Shown: positions 10,991 through 22,784 of the stretch, piece by piece
Layout: the number at the start of each line of letters is the position of its first letter
Position numbering within the stretch: position 1 is the first letter of the stretch
From: Cryptomeria japonica
Lineage: Eukaryota; Streptophyta; Pinopsida; Cupressales; Cupressaceae
Length of the DNA: 60,000 nt
Assembly (NCBI RefSeq): GCF_030272615.1
Contig: NC_081405.1
Coordinates: forward strand, 609,512,677 to 609,572,676
Direction of reading: 5' to 3'
The notes under the pieces: model-generated
Seen by the model: only the letters and a program-made list of their open reading frames with translations
The model's database searches: none
Told to the model about the DNA's origin: nothing
Made by a program: the position numbers and the translations under genes

Positions 10991-12657
10991 AGAGAAAGCT
11001 AGAAGATATTTTAAGCCTAACCATGAACATCAGAACAAGCATAAGTACAAGAGGATCAAAGATAAATCATGCTACTATGCAGATGAGGAAGGTGTAACTG
11101 ATGATTCTGATGATGAACCGACAAAAGATTCAGCTAGTGGATCTGGCAATGGAAAGGAATGGGCATTCTTGGCTATCAAGGAAGATAATCAGGAGCCTAC
11201 CATTCATAATGAAGAGAAGGCCCTTGTTGCTAAAGTTGAAGACAAGTATGAATGGGTAATAAATAGAAGATTTTCACATTATATGACTGGAGATAAAAGG
11301 AAGTTTCTAACTTTGCAAGAATTTGAAGGTGGTCTGGTCATATTTGGAGATGACAAAGCATGCATGATCAGAGGAAGAGGAACTATATCATTTAATGGTA
11401 AGAGTAACAGTAATAATGTCTATTATGTTGAAGGTTTAAGGCATAATATTTTGAGTGCAGGATAGTTGGTGGATAAGGGATTTCAATTATAGCTCAAGGA
11501 TGTAAAATGCAAAATCATTAACAGATCTGGATTGGAGATTGCAATTGGTACTCAGGCTAAAGGTAACATCTTTCAATTGAACTCCTATCAGAAGACTTGT
11601 TTGATTGCACATATTGATGAGAGCTAGATATGGCATAAGAGGTTGCGTCATGTGAATTTTGATTGCATTGTAAATATCATTTCAACTAAGGCAGTTAGAG
11701 ATATACCTAAGATTGAGAAGCCTCTTAATATGGTATGTAAGGAATTTCAAATGAGTAAGCAAGTTAGAACTTCTTTTAATAGTATACAAGACAAATGTAA
11801 TGATGTTCTTGATCTTATTCATACTGATTTGTGTGGTCCTGCTAGAATAAGAAGCTTTTAGGGTGATAGATATTTCATGCTAATCATTGATGACTATTTT
11901 AGAATCATGTGGATTACTTTTCTGAGGGAAAAATTTGAAGCCATTGAAAACTTCAAGATCTTTAAAGCTATGGTTGAGACAGAGACAAGATTGAAAATCA
12001 AATGCTTAAGATCCAAACAGGGTGGTGAATTCACATCCAGTGAATTTAACAGTTATTGTGAGAAACATGGTATAAGGAGATAGTTGTCTGCACCCCGAAC
12101 ACCTCAACAAAATGGTGTTGTGGAAAGAAAGAAGATATCTATCTTGGATGTAGCTAGATCTATGATGATGGAAGCTAATTTGCCTCATATCTTTTGGAGA
12201 GAAGCTATGAGCACGATGGTATACAGATTCAAAAAAGTTCATATCAAAGGAGACACTGGTAAGACACCCTATGAGTTATGGTTTGGTCATATACCTATAG
12301 TTAAGTAGTTCCAAATCTTTGGTAGTAAATGCTATATCAAAAGAGATGATTACATTGGAAATTTTGATCCTAGATGTGATGAAGGAATATTTCTTGGTTA
12401 TTCTAATGAAATAAAATCATATAGATGTTATTAAAAAATATTACAGAAGATTGTGGAGAGCGCTAATGTCAAGGTGGATGTGCAGTATAGAGGTCAAATC
12501 AGAACTTATGAGAGAGAACTAGATGTGGAAATGGTCATAATTGAACCGGTAGTAGCTATACCAGAACAAAATATTGAACCAGTTACTCTAGCAGTATTAG
12601 AAAATTCAACAGTAACTAAAGATCCAAGTAGGGAAATAGAAAGTTAGAAGACTCCTA
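10991..12657 (+). pseudogene. Copia protease-integrase part of element B pol, broken and cut by element C
   Basis: After a Lys/Asp-rich linker the protease site reads VINRRFSHYMTG where relatives have DSGCSHHMTG, so the catalytic Asp and the DSG triad are lost. The integrase follows with a degenerate WHKRLRH zinc motif, DLCGP, LIIDDYFR, KQGGEF and TPQQNGVVERK. The core normally inserts element cDNA into host DNA. Stops fall at 11463, 11490, 11625, 11859, 12081, 12306 and 12432. The frame then runs through the region after integrase and ends at KTP near 12657, where element C begins; pol resumes at 18257. Confidence 0.85.
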
Positions 12658-12660
12658 CGT

Positions 12661-12681
12661 AACCATGCCAAAATACCAACA
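12661..12681 (-). repeat. Residual 3' LTR of element C
   Basis: On the minus strand TGTTGGTATTTTGGCATGG matches the start of the 5' LTR of C near 18256 (TATTGGTATTTTGGTATGG). After this the sequence passes directly into element B pol, so nearly 1 kb of LTR is gone. Confidence 0.8.
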
Positions 12682-12696
12682 ATCTCCCCCTTTGGC
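12682..12696 (-). other. Polypurine tract of element C
   Basis: On the minus strand GCCAAAGGGGGAGAT abuts the TGTTGG terminus of the residual LTR. It has the position and composition of a plus-strand primer. Confidence 0.82.
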
Positions 12697-13047
12697 ATTG
12701 ATGGAAACACAAGATGGAAAAACCATCAAAGTGCCAAAATAGAAATGCCAAATACCAAAAACCAACAATCTCCCAAAAGAGATCATAACCAAAAATCAAA
12801 ATTCAGATATAGAGAGTAATCAATCTCTCCCAAAGTAACGGTCTATGTTTTCTCCTTGTGTTTTTTCATATCAATCTCTCCCCCTTTGACATCAAATGCC
12901 AAAGCTAATATAAAAGCCAGGTTCAAATACAAAATACCAACTAATTCAGTATGCCAACTACTCCCCTTGAGAAGTAGCTCTCCTCATGAAAGCTGGAATA
13001 AAATATTTCTCTATTAGTGCTATCAATTGATGACAAACATCAACTGT

Positions 13048-16000
13048 CTAAGTCTCTACTGATGGGGGTATGACCCCAAGCTCGTCTCTAAGATATTCAA
13101 AAGTCTCCTTAGGCAATGAATTAGTGAAAATATCTGCAATCTGCTCCTTAGTATTCACATAAACCAGTTTTACATCTTTTGCTTCAACATTCTCTTTCAT
13201 AAAGTTCAATTTGATAGAAACATGTTTAGTTTTAGAATGTAGTACCAGATTCTTAGATATATCAGTTGTAGTAGTTTTATCACAATAGATAGTTATAGGT
13301 TCCTTGCATTTTACCTTTATGTCCTTCAACATTTGTTTAAGCCATAATACCTATGTACAGTTAGTTGTTGCCGCAACACATTATGATTCTGCTATTGATA
13401 AAGATGTACAACTTTGTTTCTTACTCAGCCAAGAAATTAATCTGCTTCCAAGAAAAAATGCTCCACCGATGGTTCTTTTTCTATCATCCACATCTCCTGC
13501 CCAATTTTCATCTGTGTATGCACATAATTCAAAGTGTTCATCTCTAGGAAACCATAAGCCAAGATTTCTAGTGCCTTGTAAGTAACAGAAAATCCTTTTT
13601 ACTGTTGATTCATTATTTTCTTTAGGATTACTCTGAAATCTTGAAACAATACATACTGCATTCATAATATTAGGTCTTGTTTGTGTCGAATATAGTAGGC
13701 CTCCTATCATAGACTTGTACCTAGTCAGATTAACAGGTGTAGATTCATCCTTTAGTAATAATTTGTCATTTGTAGTCATAGGTGTGATTACAGGTTTAGA
13801 GTTCTCCATCCCAAATTTCTTTAGTAACCTCTTCAAGTACTTGGATTGACTTAAGAATATACCTTTATCAGTCTGTGAAATTTGCAATCCTAAAAAGAAT
13901 TTTATCTCTCCAATCATAGACATTTCAAATTCATGTTGCATTTCTATAGAAAAGTCTTTACATAATCGATCTTCTCCTCCAAAGATTATATCATCAACAA
14001 AAACTTCTATAACCAAGATGTCATCATTAGTCACTTTATAGTATAATTTGTTGTGAGCATTACCTTTAGAAAAACCAATCTTCAAAAGATACTTATCCAA
14101 TCTTGCATACCAAGCTCTTGGAGCTTGTTTCAACCCTTACAAAGCTTTCCTTAACCTGCAAACCATATCTTTGTTATCTGTCAAAGAAAATCCATAAGGT
14201 TGTTCAATGTAAACTTCTTCTTCAAGATCTCCATTTAGAAATGCACATTTAATATCCATTTGATATACTTTGTAGTTCTTGTGTGCTGAAAAAGCCAAGA
14301 ATAATGTGACTGCCTTAATTCTAGCTACTGGTGCAAAGGTTTCATTATAATCAATTCCTTCTTTTTGAGAATATCCCTTACACACTAGTCTTGATTTATT
14401 TCTGGTTACCTTCCCATCTTCATTAAATTTGTTTCTGAATACCCATTTTGTTCTAATCACATTTTTATCTTTAGGTCAGGAAACTAATGTCCATGTGTTA
14501 TTCTTCTCAATTTGTTCTAGTTCCTCTTCCATAGCTTTAATCCAGTGCTTATCTTCACATGCCTCATTAATTGATGATGGTTCAATTTGAGAAATAAGAC
14601 ATACCTCTTCATTTTCCAGTCTTCCTCTTGTCATAACTGCTTGATACTTGTTCCCAATTATCTGATTTTCAGAGTGGTTCAATCTTACATACCGGGGTGT
14701 CTTCGTTTGTTGTTGTTCCTTAGTTATAGTGGAATTTTCAAATGATACCGGTGTAACCGGATCTTTATTTTGTACCAGTGGATTCAATTTAGGTTCATTT
14801 CTCAGTATCTTTGTTACTATTTCAGAGTCTATATACCTTGAAGTTCCTCTAAACTGTTCATCAATCTTCACATTTGTACTCTCAACAATTTTCTGCAATC
14901 TCTTGTTAAAACATCTATATGCTTTGCTCTTAGATGAATAACCAAGAAATATTCCTTCATCATTTCTAGGATCAAATTTGCCAATATACTCATCTCTTCT
15001 AATATAGCATTTACTTCCAAATATTCTAAAATATTTAAGAGTAGGAGTAATACCAAACCATAGTTCATGAGGGGTCTTACTGGTTTCTCCTTTGATGTGA
15101 ATTTTGTTGAATTTATAAACCATTGTACTTACTACCTCTCTCCAATATACATGTTGTAGATTTTCTTCAGATAACATACTTCTAGCTACATCCAAGATAG
15201 TTCTATTTTTCCTTTCTACAACTCCATTTTGTTGTGGTGTCTGGAGTGCTGATAACTGTCTTTTGATAACATTCACTTCACAAAATGTATTAAATTCCTT
15301 AGATGTGAATTCACCTCCTTGATCTGATCTCAGACATTTGATTTTCTTACCGATTTCATTTTCTACCATTGTTTTTAATAGTTTGAATTTCCTAAGTGCT
15401 TCTGATTTTTCTCTGAGAAAAGTAACCCAACACATTCTAGAATGCTCATCAATGATTAGCATGAAATATCTATCACCTTGTAAGCTTTTAGTTCTAGCTG
15501 GACCACATAAATCAGTGTGAATTAAGTCAAGAGCATTATTGGATTTTTCTGGAATACTTTTGAAAGATTCTCTAACTTGTTTTCCAAATTGACATTCCTT
15601 ACATACCTGATTATGAGGCTTGACAATCTTAGGTAAATCTCTAAGTGCCTTAGTAGTACTGATTTTTACCATGCAATCAAAATTTGCATGACAGAGTCTC
15701 TTATGCCATAGCCAACTTTCATTAATGTGTGCAATCAAGCATGTCTTTTCACTATTATTCAAATGAAAGATATTTCCTCTAGTTTGATTATCGGTTGCAA
15801 TTTCCAAACCAGTTTTGTTCATAATTTTGCATTTTCCATTCTTGAATTGTAACTGAAATCCTTTCTCAACTAATTGACCAACACTCAAAAGATTATATTT
15901 TAAACCTTCTACACAGTAAACATTGTCAATATTATGCTTACTGTCAAGAGATATAGTACCTTTTCCTTTCATCAAACAAGCTTTATCATCTCCAAATCTT

Positions 16001-17193
16001 ACGAGACCTCCATTATATTCCTGAAAGTTCAAAAATTTACCTTTATCACTAGTCATATGATGTGAACATCCTGAATCAATGATCCATTCATCCTTAATTT
16101 CAATTTTAGCTGCCAGGGCCTGCTCTACTAGTTGAGCAGTAGGTCTCGGTTGATCTTCTGTTATAGAAACAAAAACCCATCCATTGTCTGCTAGATCTTC
16201 ATCAGAATCATCAGTGACTCTTTCATCAACAAGATAACAAGATTTATCTTTATTCTTCTTAAATTTGTATCTCTAATATTTAGGGTTAGGCTTGTATGTT
16301 CTTCTAGCTTCTTCTCTTAGTCTAGCATATCTATCAGGGCATCTTGAAGCCATATGACCAATCTTATTATAGTTAAAGCATTTAAAGGGTGCTTTACCTT
16401 CATACTTTCTTCCAACTGGACCTTTAGGCATTTTCCTTGCAAATAGTGCTTCAAGTTCTTCATTTTCTCTCCTGCTTTCCTCAAGTTATCTTGCATAAAA
16501 GGCTCTCCAAAAAGATTTGCCAAATGATGGTGCAGATGATGTTGATGCCTTAAAAGCTAAATCTGTCTTTATAGTAGCAACATGACCAAATTCCTCAATT
16601 TCAAAAGCTGAAAGTTTTCCAATCAATGTATCCCTAGTTACTAATGTATTAGGCATTGTTCTCAACTCATTTATAGTAGTAACTTTCATTTTATATGCCA
16701 GTGGCAATCCTCTTATAACTTTTGAAACAATTTTATCTTCACTTAAGGGTCCTCCACAACATTTAATACCCAAAATAATTTCATTTACTCTGTCCATAAA
16801 AGTAGTAATCCTTTCATCTTCTTCCATTTTCAGATTTTCATACCTGACCCGAAAGCTTTCAAGTTTTGCAATTTTGACTATGGAATCTCCTTCATTCAAT
16901 CTTTCCAAATGATTCCAATTAGCTTTAGCACTAGACCTATCTGATAATCCCATGATTTTTTTATCTGATAATACGCTCAAAAGTGTTTCTCTTGCCTTGC
17001 AATCATTTTCTTCATCTTTTCCTAAGGTAGGTGGATTAGGATGACTTTGAGTAGGAACAATGTAGCTATTCTTTGTAACTTCTCAGATGTGCTTTCAAAT
17101 GCAATTTAGATGTGTCTCCAATCTGATCTTCCATATATCATAGTTGGTTCCATCAAGTTTAGGACTGTCCTTCCTAAAATAGTTAGTAGACAT
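13048..17193 (-). pseudogene. Copia gag-pol of element C, one frame with stops
   Basis: From ATG 17193 to the stop at 13048 the sequence keeps one frame for 1382 codons. About seven in-frame stops interrupt it: two near 17095-17085, then near 16484, 16272, 14473, 14134 and 13378. Domains in order: UBN2-like gag (about 17193-16480); zinc knuckle CFNYNKIGHMASRC with its second Cys changed to Tyr; protease IIDSGCSHHMT (about 16060); integrase zinc motif (WHKRLCH, CKEC) with DLCGP, IIDEHSR, RSDQGGEF and TPQQNGVVERKN; RT with [36 protein letters not shown] and FVDDIIFGG; RNase H with YTDENWAGD and the terminal TKEQIADIFT segment. The clean piece 14476-16056 is 526 codons. It is the best preserved Copia copy here, broken mainly by point mutations. 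Confidence 0.93.
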
Positions 17194-17236
17194 TGGATCT
17201 CCTCAAGCTGTTAAACTTCTGCAAAAATAGGACTAA

Positions 17237-17248
17237 GCTCTAATACCA
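17237..17248 (-). other. Primer-binding site of element C
   Basis: Minus strand TGGTATTAGAGC, two nt from the LTR end, with one mismatch to the initiator-Met-tRNA site. Confidence 0.88.
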
Positions 17249-17250
17249 AT

Positions 17251-18256
17251 TGTTAGGTCCCAAAGACAATTGAGAGGGGGGCACAGGGGTGAATCAGTTG
17301 TCTAATAAATTCAAACCAAAAACAACTTAACCAACCTTAATGCTTAATATTGGTAAATCAAATTTTATGTCGGTAGACATTTTATCAGTTAATTACAGTA
17401 CCGGTAAAGATTAATGCATGAAACAGAAAGATAATAACATCCACAACACATAACACCAATATTTGTATGAGGAAACCCTGTAAGGGGAAAAACCATGGTG
17501 GGAAACCTTACCCACAATCAGATGATACTATTGTAGATAGTATGTGTATACAAATGGGGTTTGCACATGCAGAAAGGCCAAGCACCTAGAGCTCACTACT
17601 CAAACACAGATAGGAGTCATAGTGACTACAATTGGATGGTTAAATCCAATAATGATGTACTGCACAAAATAGCATCTTCATATGTTGGATTTAGTACTGG
17701 TGTAGTTATGATTGCCTTTACAAAAACCTTTCTTTACCTTAAATGATGTCTGCGTGTATAGCTTAGCTTATTCTCGCATATACCAAATATAATCCTTCTC
17801 ACGTTCGCTTATCGATCATACAAATAAGATCTTACATATATACCATAACCTAAGACCAATTTTAGTAGGTCGGCTCTAAAAGATATTACAATAAAATAAT
17901 TACAAGTAAATCAATAACCGATGCAATATCCGACTCAACATGTCGGCTTAATACATTTATAATAACAACAAAATCATCTCCAAAGCGTGTCGTGCTGATC
18001 TGGAATAGATAAGCCTGCCAGTGCATAACCTGGACCTATTTGCTGGTAACAACAAATATGCAAATACGAATATACTAGTGAACAAATCTCCAAGACAAAG
18101 TGTTTTCCATGTTCTTCTAAGTGCCGATGTACCAGACATCAGTGACTGTGCATAAAGTCGCTTGCTGGTGAACATAACCATTTCTCCAAAGTAATAGAGT
18201 TAATAAGTGTTGATAGGTGTTGACATCAATGACAAAACCATACCAAAATACCAATA
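17251..18256 (-). repeat. 5' LTR of element C
   Basis: In element orientation it begins near TATTGGTATTTTGGTATGG and ends GGGACCTAACA. It includes the motif CCCACCATGGTTTTTCCCC (about 17466-17503) and a TATATA box at 17837-17842. Its sequence differs from the B/D LTRs, so C is a separate subfamily. The outer end at 18256 was set by where element B's frame resumes. Confidence 0.8.
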
Positions 18257-19624
18257 GGTTGGAAGTTGAAGAGGCATGTTTAATTTCTCAAATTGAACCA
18301 GCATCAGTAGATCAAGCATGTAAAGATGAATGTTGGATGAAAGCTATTGAAGAGGAATTGGATCATATAGAAAAGAACAACATGTGGAATTTAGTTCACT
18401 GGCCTAAAAATAAGAATTTTATTGGAACTAAATGGGTCTTTAGGAATAAATTAAATGAAGATGGACAAGTTTTGATGAACAAGGCTAGACTAGTCTATAA
18501 AGGATATTCTTAGAAGGAAGGAATTGATTATGATGAAACTTTTTCTCCGGTAGCTAGGATTTGATGCTGTGAGATTATTTATTGCTTATGATGCCCATAA
18601 GAACTACAAGGTTTATCCAATCGATGTTAGGTGTGGATTTATGAATGGAGATCTTGAAGAGGAATTATACATTGAGCAACCTGATGGATTTTCACTTTCA
18701 AATGACAAAAACATGGTTTGCAGATTGAGGAAAGATTTATATGGTTTGAAGCAAGCCCCTAGAGCTTGGTATGCTAGATTGGACAAATATCTTTCGAAGT
18801 TTGGTTTCACTAAAGGTAATGCTAATAGTAACTTGTATTATAAGATAACTGATGATGACATGTTGATTGTTGAGATCTTTATTGATGATATCATTTTTGG
18901 AGGTGAAGGTAAGTTATGTATGGAATTGTCTGTTAATATAGAGAATAAATTTTAGATGTCTATGATTGGAGGTTTTTTTATATTTGACTCAGACTAGACC
19001 GGATATAATGAATGTAGTTTGTATTGTATCAAGATATTGGAGTGATCCTAGAGAGAATCATGAGAGTGCAATGAAAAGGATTTTCAGATATTTACAGAGA
19101 ACAACTGAATATGGTTTATTGTATCCAAAAAATAATGACTTTACACTATGTGCATATACAAATGTTGATTGGGATGAAGATATAGATGATTGAAAAAGCA
19201 CATCCGATGGAGATTTCTTTCTTGGAAAGAAAATTGTTTCATAGATCAACAAGAAACAATCATGTATTCTTTATCTACTATTTAAGATGAGTATGTTGTT
19301 GATGCTACTAATTGCACACAAGTTCTATGCATGAAACAAATGTTGAAGGATATAAGGGTATATTGTAATGAACTAGTAGTTATTCACTATGATAACTCTA
19401 CTGCTATTGACATATCAAAGAATCTAGTATTTCATTCTAACACAAAGCACATATCACTTAAGTATAAATTTTTGAGGGAGAAGGTGGAAGCAAATGAAGT
19501 CAAATTGGTTTATGTGAACACTAAAGAGAAGATTGTAAATATCTTCACTAAAACTTTGCCCACATAATCATTTGAGTATTTTAGAGATAGATTGGGGGTC
19601 TCTTTCCCTCTAGAAAAGAATTAA
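18257..19624 (+). pseudogene. Copia RT-RNase H part of element B pol, broken
   Basis: B pol resumes with RLEVEEACLISQIEP. The RT follows: KWVFRNKLNEDG, IDVRCGFMNGDLEEE (catalytic Asp kept), YGLKQAPRAWYARL and FIDDIIFGG. At 18959-18971 the frame jumps from MSMIGG to the LTQTRPD block, losing about 69 codons compared with element C. The RNase H part has YTNVDWDED, SKNLVFHSNTKHIS and the terminal VYVNTKEKIVNIFTKTL, with stops at about 18511, 18953, 19191 and 19565 and extra frame changes. The enzyme would copy element RNA into DNA in the particle; this copy cannot. Confidence 0.88.
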
Positions 19625-19786
19625 GTGATTTGGATTGGAATGAGTCTTGTATGCATTTGTCAGAGTTATTATTCATTCTGAATTGATCGGATTGTGCTAC
19701 TACTCAGGGGGTGTAGCCAACTGTATGGTTCAGAGGTTTTATTGTTTTTATTGGATGTTTATGTCTAATTTTTGGGATTGATACGA
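19625..19786 (+). other. 3' untranslated remnant of element B
   Basis: GTGCTACTACTCAGGGGG near 19695 matches the same stretch downstream of pol in element D (minus strand, about 22690). About 80 nt later the sequence jumps into the middle of the LTR, so the polypurine tract and the first LTR half are deleted. Confidence 0.6.
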
Positions 19787-20277
19787 TCATAAGTGATCGA
19801 ATTGGGTTTGTGTAAGAGATTTAAGACTTTGGCCATTGATCTTAATCGAAACTATACTCAGAGATAGGAGATTCTAATCTTGCAGTTCATTCTTATTTAT
19901 GGATTGTTGTTTGGATATCTTTTGTAATTAGTGAGGCTCCTTTGTGATGAACAGTGTGCTCTAGGTTGTTGGCCTTCCTACATGTACATGCCCCTTATTG
20001 TAATCACATACTTATTGCACAAGTATTATTTGACTATGGGTAGGCTTCCCACTATGGTTTTTCCCTTTACCGGGTTTTCCACATACAAATTTTGGTGTTA
20101 TGTGTTGTGGATGCATGGTATTTTGTTTAAGGTTTATGTTTGTATTTAATTGATATATTTGTTATTTTGGTATTTTCTTTATGCATTCCGATAAAAGGTT
20201 CTATGTGCTTAAACTTTTATAATCTTTTATGAACTGATTCACCCCCCTCTCTCAGTTGTTCACTGGTTATCCTAACA
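19787..20277 (+). repeat. Truncated 3' LTR of element B
   Basis: It matches the second half of 8862-10078 from GTGATCGAATTGGG to GGTTATCCTAACA. About 725 bp of the LTR start are missing. The outer end is intact and followed by the target duplication. Confidence 0.88.
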
Positions 20278-20282
20278 GCTTG
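20278..20282. repeat. Target-site duplication of element B, right copy (GCTTG)
   Basis: Exact repeat of 8857-8861, adjacent to the CCTAACA end of the truncated 3' LTR. It shows that this truncated copy is the real 3' end of B and not a separate solo LTR. Confidence 0.9.
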
Positions 20283-21321
20283 CTTGACCTATGGTTTTAA
20301 AAGTCTATTTTTTGTGTCAAGTTGTTGTTGCTTGCCCCTTTGTTTTTTGGGGTCTTCATGCTTTGATCCCCTATTTTGTCAGGTTGTTGGGGTCTTTTGA
20401 TCCTTGGGGGTTAATTTGTTCATTGGGCATCCACTTTGGGGTTGCATGTGTCCATCTAGGAGCCATTTGTATTTAAATCTCTTATTTTATATTCAGAATT
20501 TTCTTTGGGTTTGAGGTGTTTTCCATCCTTGTATGAATTTTTTGAAACCTGTGTTATGCTCATTTCAATTTTTTCTCATGGGCTTGTGTTGTTGTTACTC
20601 TAGTTCTCATCCTTTTCTCTCCTATTTAAGTGGATATATTATTGGTGTGGATTGCTAGGGCTTTGATTTCCTTGTTTTACTCATCCCCCTTTTCTGATCC
20701 TATTGAGGTGGAATATGGCTTGGTGGGTTGAGTTGGAAGGAGTTTCTTGGGGGCTATTTTGCCTCAGACTTGGTGGGATGTTGTGTTGATGTTATTAACA
20801 CCTTTGTCTTGTTTCTCTATCATCTTTCTCCTATGAATATGTAGACCTTGGTGGAGTTTGAGTTTTTGGTGTCTAAAAGGTTTGTGTTTCAACACAAGTT
20901 GAATGTTTGGAGAGCCTTTCTAAAACCTAAATTTATAGCAAGCTTCTTATGTGCTATATACTTGCTTCTTTATGTGTAGGTTATGGGACCCTTTTCAAAA
21001 CCCATTTGTAATGGTAAGAGAGCCTGGCAAAACCATTTTCTCATGTTTATTTGAGTAGGCTTGTTTGCTGGCTTTGGCCTTAAGATTTTATAGTCAGTTC
21101 CTTAATGCTTAACTTGTTGTGTTTGGATATGGGTTGGTTGTAGTTTGTATGTGTCTTATCTAGGTGTAGCATTCGATTTGTATGTTTTGGACACTTATAA
21201 AATCTCAGGGTTTCAGCTCCCTTCAAAAAATGTTGTACGAGTTTTCGAGTCCCCCCAAAACTTGTTTTCCCCTTAATAAAAAACATAGACACCTATACCT
21301 CTATTATTTATACTTTAATTT
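20283..21321 (+). other. T/G-rich sequence ending in AATAAAAAA, possibly an old LINE 3' end
   Basis: This is the right half of the sequence interrupted by B. It is strongly T/G-rich on the plus strand with no convincing reading frame. Near its end come CCCCAAAACTTG and then TTAATAAAAAAC (about 21272-21286), which looks like a polyadenylation signal and tail. That would fit the 3' end of a decayed plus-strand LINE, but no RT or RNase H is left to prove it. The last five bases, AATTT (21317-21321), act as the left flank of element D. Confidence 0.3.
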
Positions 21322-22419
21322 TGTGAGGATAACCAATGGACAACTGAGAGGGAGGGGTGAATCAGTTGTCAATAGATTATATTAATCAAACCAGTTTATA
21401 ACCTTTAACTGGAGCACATAAACATTGAATATCGGAATAGGAGAAACAAATACCGGTAAGCAATAAAACTTAAGAATGTAATAGAGAATTAACACAATGA
21501 AACCATACCACATAACACCATGATTTGTACGTGGAAAACCCGATGAAGGGAAAAACCATGGTAGGAAGCCTACCCATAGTCAGATAATACTTCTACAGAA
21601 AGTATGTGATACAATAAGGGGCCCACACATGCAGGAAGACATGCTGCCTAGAGCGTACTGCTTATTAAAAAAGAGTCTCATTGACTACAAAGAGGTTATA
21701 ACCACCTCAAGATAATTGGACAACAATCAAGAAGAATGAACTACCAGTGATAGCATGTACCATGCTTGATTACAGTCCTAGTTAAGCTCAATACTAGAGG
21801 CTTTTGACCTCTTACTTCAACCCAATTTGATCACCTATGATCGAGCAAATTTCCTTTGCATATGATATTTCATTCCTCAACCATGACCATTTCCACCATG
21901 ATCTATAATGAGGTCTTACATCAATCTATACAAACCCTAAGGCCTAAACCAATTAGGTCAGCCACCTAAAAGATATTTCAATAAGATCATTACATACATC
22001 CATATTACTATGATATGCCATGTCGACTTTAGACCAAAATAACATTAACCAAACCATAAATCATTTTGGTAATGTGTAGAGAACACGTTAACATGATCCC
22101 TGTCCATAACCTGGATAGGTACCAGACCTAGTTTAGGTCTACCATGCCAAAGTGATGTCTCTAATAAGTCAAGGAACGATCAAGGATTACCTTCTACATC
22201 CTGAATTCTATCTAGAAGCTGCACCAACATAACTTATGCATCCTATCAAAGATTCTCTATAAAAGTTGTGCCAATAAAACCTTAAACCCTTACTGGTAAC
22301 ACTAGTTCTTCTATTGATAACCAAAACCTATCTATCGGTAACTAACCATAATAGCTAGTGTTGACATCAATGACAAAACATCAATGCAACACATAATCAA
22401 TTCCTTCATATTGCCAACA
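21322..22419 (-). repeat. 3' LTR of element D
   Basis: Direct repeat of 34819-35877. On the plus strand it begins TGTGAGGATAACC and ends TATTGCCAACA. It carries the AAAACCATGGTAGG version of the shared LTR motif at about 21529-21565. Confidence 0.9.
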
Positions 22420-22440
22420 ATCTCCCCCTTTGGCATTGAT
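22420..22440 (-). other. Polypurine tract of element D
   Basis: Minus strand GCCAAAGGGGGAGAT abuts the TGTTGG end of the 3' LTR, identical in form to that of element C. Confidence 0.85.
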
Positions 22441-22784
22441 GCCAACACTAGATGTGAAAAATAAGACATCTAAGTGCCAAGAAATGCCAAACATTTCTCA
22501 TAGAAGATATAACAATGAAAAACTAAGAAATCCCTACAACTCCCCCTGAGGAGTGCAGTCCAATCGGAAACTGATATGAATCCCATAAACATTATTTTTC
22601 ACATATAACTCTTTCTGTTTGACATCAATTCCAAAGATATGACATAGATATCAAAATTTTGTGAATCTCAAAGCTGACTACTCCCCCTCAGTAGTAGCAC
22701 CACTATATTAATCCGGAGCAAAGGATAAAGTTGATGATGCACTCTGGACTAATGCCAACTTCCATCACTTATGTCTCTGTCATA
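22441..22784 (-). other. 3' untranslated region of element D
   Basis: Sequence between the pol stop and the polypurine tract with no reading frame. It contains CTACTACTGAGGGGGAGTAG on the minus strand, matched in element B near 19695. Confidence 0.55.

Larger units (their letters stand above)
12661..18256 (-). mobile_element. Element C: Ty1/Copia retrotransposon nested in element B
   Basis: A minus-strand Copia element with an almost complete gag-pol frame. Its 5' LTR is at 17251-18256 and its PBS at 17237-17248. Only about 21 bp of the 3' LTR remain (12661-12681), next to a purine tract (12682-12696). B pol sequence lies on both sides in plus orientation, so C inserted into B. About 20-25 codons of B pol and nearly all of C's 3' LTR are missing at the left junction, best explained by one later deletion. 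No target duplication survives. Confidence 0.9.
8862..20277 (+). mobile_element. Element B: Ty1/Copia retrotransposon, interrupted by element C
   Basis: It is bounded by a 5' LTR (8862-10078) and a 5'-truncated 3' LTR (about 19787-20277). The outer ends TGTTGG and CCTAACA are flanked by a perfect 5-bp duplication, GCTTG, at 8857-8861 and 20278-20282. Domain order is gag, protease, integrase, [C inserted], RT, RNase H, which is the Copia order. LTR starts and ends match element D closely (TGTTGGCAAT... and ...GGTTATCCTAACA), so B and D are one family. Many stops, a degenerate protease site and deletions make it defective. Confidence 0.93.

Noticed and set aside
12655-18256. B and C as two independent side-by-side elements
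   Set aside because: B pol resumes in the same orientation at 18257 at about the matching protein position, and the GCTTG duplication spans the whole, so nesting is the better reading.
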